A stretch of 64,000 nucleotides of DNA, taken from Methylophilus glucosoxydans. GTDB taxonomy: Bacteria; Pseudomonadota; Gammaproteobacteria; Burkholderiales; Methylophilaceae. A model generated the notes under the pieces. That model made no database searches, was not told the DNA's origin, and saw only the letters and a program-made list of their open reading frames with translations. This document shows positions 62,159-64,000 of this stretch, one piece after another; position 1 is the stretch's first letter, and the number at the start of each line of letters is the position of its first letter. The stretch covers positions 744,001-808,000 of the forward strand of contig NZ_JBHTJW010000002.1 of assembly GCF_042676145.1 (NCBI RefSeq), in the 5' to 3' direction. Made by a program: the position numbers and the translations under genes.

Positions 62159-62656
62159 GACCTTGAATCTGACTGGGGATGCGATTAAAGATACTTGGAT
62201 AATGGCCTTTCGGCAACCGTTACACTACGTATGCGTGGTCACTACGCCTGCATTTTACGTGCACCTGGCTTGAATAGTCCGATTGGGCTATGAGTAATTG
62301 CGGGCATCGCTTTTATAATGACAGGCGTTAATTCGGGTTTGGTCATTCATCAAGGGAACAGGGCTGATTGCAACGGCTTCGATGGCCAGGGTTGCATCGC
62401 TTGTTGCCTGATTCTCAAAAAAACCGGACATTCGTGATACGAAATCTTCGGTAAATAAACATAGCAAGTCGTGTCCAGCATGGCAAAAGCAGTTGCCGCG
62501 CAGGATGCATCCAGATCAACCGCGGTTGATCCTCTCTATTTTTGCATTATTTAACAAACCCCCCGGCCTATTTGCCAATATACTCACCTGCTGCAAATAG
62601 GGCGTGTTTGCGGCTGTTCCGGCAGGGCCGAATTTTGAGATTTTGATGTGTTACCC
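62159..62656. other. Intergenic region between gntR and the last GGDEF-EAL gene
   Basis: About 500 bases without a credible gene. It holds two copies of CACTACG near 62225-62248 and a perfect 18-base palindrome at 62514-62531. Short frames are present but lack ribosome sites. Confidence 0.5.
62514..62531. repeat. Perfect 18-base palindrome
   Basis: GATCAACCGCGGTTGATC is fully symmetrical and lies about 125 bases ahead of the GGDEF-EAL gene, with no T run. It looks like an operator for a dimeric regulator. Confidence 0.6.
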
Positions 62657-64000
62657 ATGATTGACCTACGATATTACCGTCATTTTGACGAAAACATCCT
62701 TTACGCCAGATACTTTTCGTTGCTGCCTTATGTGCCTGTAGTGATTGTGGCTGCAGTGGTGGCGATGCTGACACAAATCTCGGTGTTTCACCGTAATGAG
62801 CCCTTTGTCTGGTCTTTTGTCGTGCCTGCCATGCTCACGCTGGTTTCGGCCGCAGTGTTTGTCTACTGGTTTATTCACCGCAAGGAAAAACCGCACACCG
62901 ATGTGGTTCGCAAACGCTTGCAGTTTTTCGCCAGTTTGCTGCTTGTGGCGGGCATCACCACTGTGATTTGCGACCTGCATCTGCTGCAAGACTCATCTGG
63001 CTACAGCCGCTACTTTTTGGTCGTGCAGATGACGCTATATGGCATCTGTTTTCCGTTTCTGCTGGTCAGCCTTGGCCGGCCGGCCTACCTTTACAATCTG
63101 ATGCTGATCGTCACCACGCTTGCTTACGTGCTGTATGCCGATATTGAGTATAGCCATTCATTTGCATTCATGATCCTGATTTTTGAGATTGGCATGTTGA
63201 TTGCCATGTACCGCCGCAACAAGAGCTTTGATTCCCTGGTCTACAGTTCGTTACACGCTCAAAATCTGGCCGCCGAAAATGCGCGCCTGGCCAATGTGGA
63301 CATGCTGACTGAACTGCCAAACCGCCGCCAGTTTTTTGCCACGATTAAAGCGCAATCGCTGGAGCATTTGAAAAACGAAGGCAAAAAATTTGCGATTGGC
63401 ATCATTGATCTCGACAAGTTCAAGCAGGTGAATGATGCGCATGGGCACCGCATTGGTGACCTTGTGCTGGTGGAAATCGGTCGGCGTCTCAAGCATTACC
63501 CGCGATGTCAGCATCCTATTCACTTCTACCGCTTGGGCGGCGACGAATTTGCCTTTCACAAGCATTTTGTTGGCGATGAAGCGGCGCTCAAGCAGCTTGG
63601 TCAGTCTTTGATTGCGCTGATTGAAGAGCCGGTAGCCGTAGAGGGGATGTTATTCAATTTGAGCGCCTCTATCGGTATTGCGGTGTTTCCTGAGGTGGAT
63701 GATACGTCAGAGAAACTTTATGAGTATGCGGATTATGCGCTCTACCATGCAAAGAACACGGGGCGCAGCCATACCGAGCTGTTTTCGGCCCGTCATCTTG
63801 AACGGCTGCAAAGCCGCCTGCAAATCGAACGGGCGTTACGTTCTGCGGATCTGGTTCAAGAATTTTTCCTGGTCTTTCAACCGATGGTGGATATCCCCTC
63901 TGGTCGTACCATCGCCTTTGAATGTCTGGCGCGCTGGAACAGTCCGGCACTGGGGATGGTCAGCCCGTGTGTATTTATCCCGGTGGCTGAAAGTATAGGC
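62657..64000 (+). CDS. Membrane GGDEF-EAL protein, truncated by the window edge
   Basis: The first 448 codons of a protein with five to six membrane segments (about 20-190), a GGDEF domain (about 210-370) with intact RLGGDEF at 292-298, and the beginning of an EAL domain. The EAL signature is FECLARW, with cysteine in place of alanine but the catalytic glutamate kept. The cyclase part has DLDKFKQVND and SASIGIAVFP. A GTG three codons upstream (62648) is an alternative start. The end lies outside the window. Confidence 0.85.
   Translation, partial: MIDLRYYRHFDENILYARYFSLLPYVPVVIVAAVVAMLTQISVFHRNEPFVWSFVVPAMLTLVSAAVFVYWFIHRKEKPHTDVVRKRLQFFASLLLVAGITTVICDLHLLQDSSGYSRYFLVVQMTLYGICFPFLLVSLGRPAYLYNLMLIVTTLAYVLYADIEYSHSFAFMILIFEIGMLIAMYRRNKSFDSLVYSSLHAQNLAAENARLANVDMLTELPNRRQFFATIKAQSLEHLKNEGKKFAIGIIDLDKFKQVNDAHGHRIGDLVLVEIGRRLKHYPRCQHPIHFYRLGGDEFAFHKHFVGDEAALKQLGQSLIALIEEPVAVEGMLFNLSASIGIAVFPEVDDTSEKLYEYADYALYHAKNTGRSHTELFSARHLERLQSRLQIERALRSADLVQEFFLVFQPMVDIPSGRTIAFECLARWNSPALGMVSPCVFIPVAESIG

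Overview
The window looks like the chromosome of a betaproteobacterium, most probably a methylotroph of the Methylophilaceae (Methylophilus/Methylovorus type). The evidence is the order of the core genes (rplU-rpmA-obgE-proB, rpsT/murJ-ribF-ileS-lspA, gpmI-envC divergent from rhodanese-grxC-secB-gpsA), a CIRCE-controlled groESL operon, PEP-CTERM surface proteins and many c-di-GMP proteins. The genus is an inference. I found no tRNA, rRNA, CRISPR array, integrase or transposase.

Layout. 1-14.9 kb is mostly housekeeping: partial ccoG, a MocR-type regulator, ribosomal proteins L21, L27 and S20, obgE, proB, purEK, murJ, ribF, ileS, lspA. 14.9-18.2 kb holds a membrane GGDEF-EAL protein and a DUF808 protein. 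18.2-30.9 kb is a surface and metal-uptake region: a DUF2946 protein with a CPFCHM motif, a small HTH protein, two PEP-CTERM proteins, an OprC-like TonB receptor carrying both halves of the CxxxM/HxM copper site, a second TonB receptor, overlapping HD-GYP and GGDEF-EAL genes, and a secreted Asp-box (sialidase-fold) protein whose predicted mature end is HEGHEGH. 31-44 kb is again core: clpB, lipoproteins, yjbQ, envC, gpmI, rhodanese-grxC-secB-gpsA, a cupin, an FKBP, groEL and groES.

44.1-55.2 kb is an accessory region. Directly upstream of groES lies what looks like a lone integron gene cassette: a 257-residue membrane, coiled-coil and HEPN-like protein whose stop codon abuts a 58-bp attC site. 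Next is a TetR-controlled divergent cluster (SDR, secreted alpha/beta hydrolase, DHA2 efflux pump, FabF-like ketosynthase, second hydrolase). Its intergenic region carries two copies of a palindromic operator, each on one promoter. An oxidoreductase and WYL-regulator pair follows, then a stretch of decay with a csbD pseudogene (one nonsense codon) and a cupin pseudogene (two nonsense codons and a frameshift).

55.2-62.2 kb is a minus-strand nitrogen-scavenging locus related to biuret and cyanurate catabolism. It holds a FCD-type GntR regulator, atzG-, atzE- and atzH-like genes, a BiuH-like hydrolase, an NCS2-type permease, and an allophanate hydrolase that is split. Its C-terminal domain gene is broken by an apparent internal deletion. 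Both transcription units start at a shared TGTATACA operator. The window ends inside another GGDEF-EAL protein.

The strongest candidates for something undescribed are the lone attC cassette with its HEPN-like membrane protein and the TetR-controlled ketosynthase/hydrolase/efflux cluster. All functions come from reading the sequence against remembered families; no database search was run.
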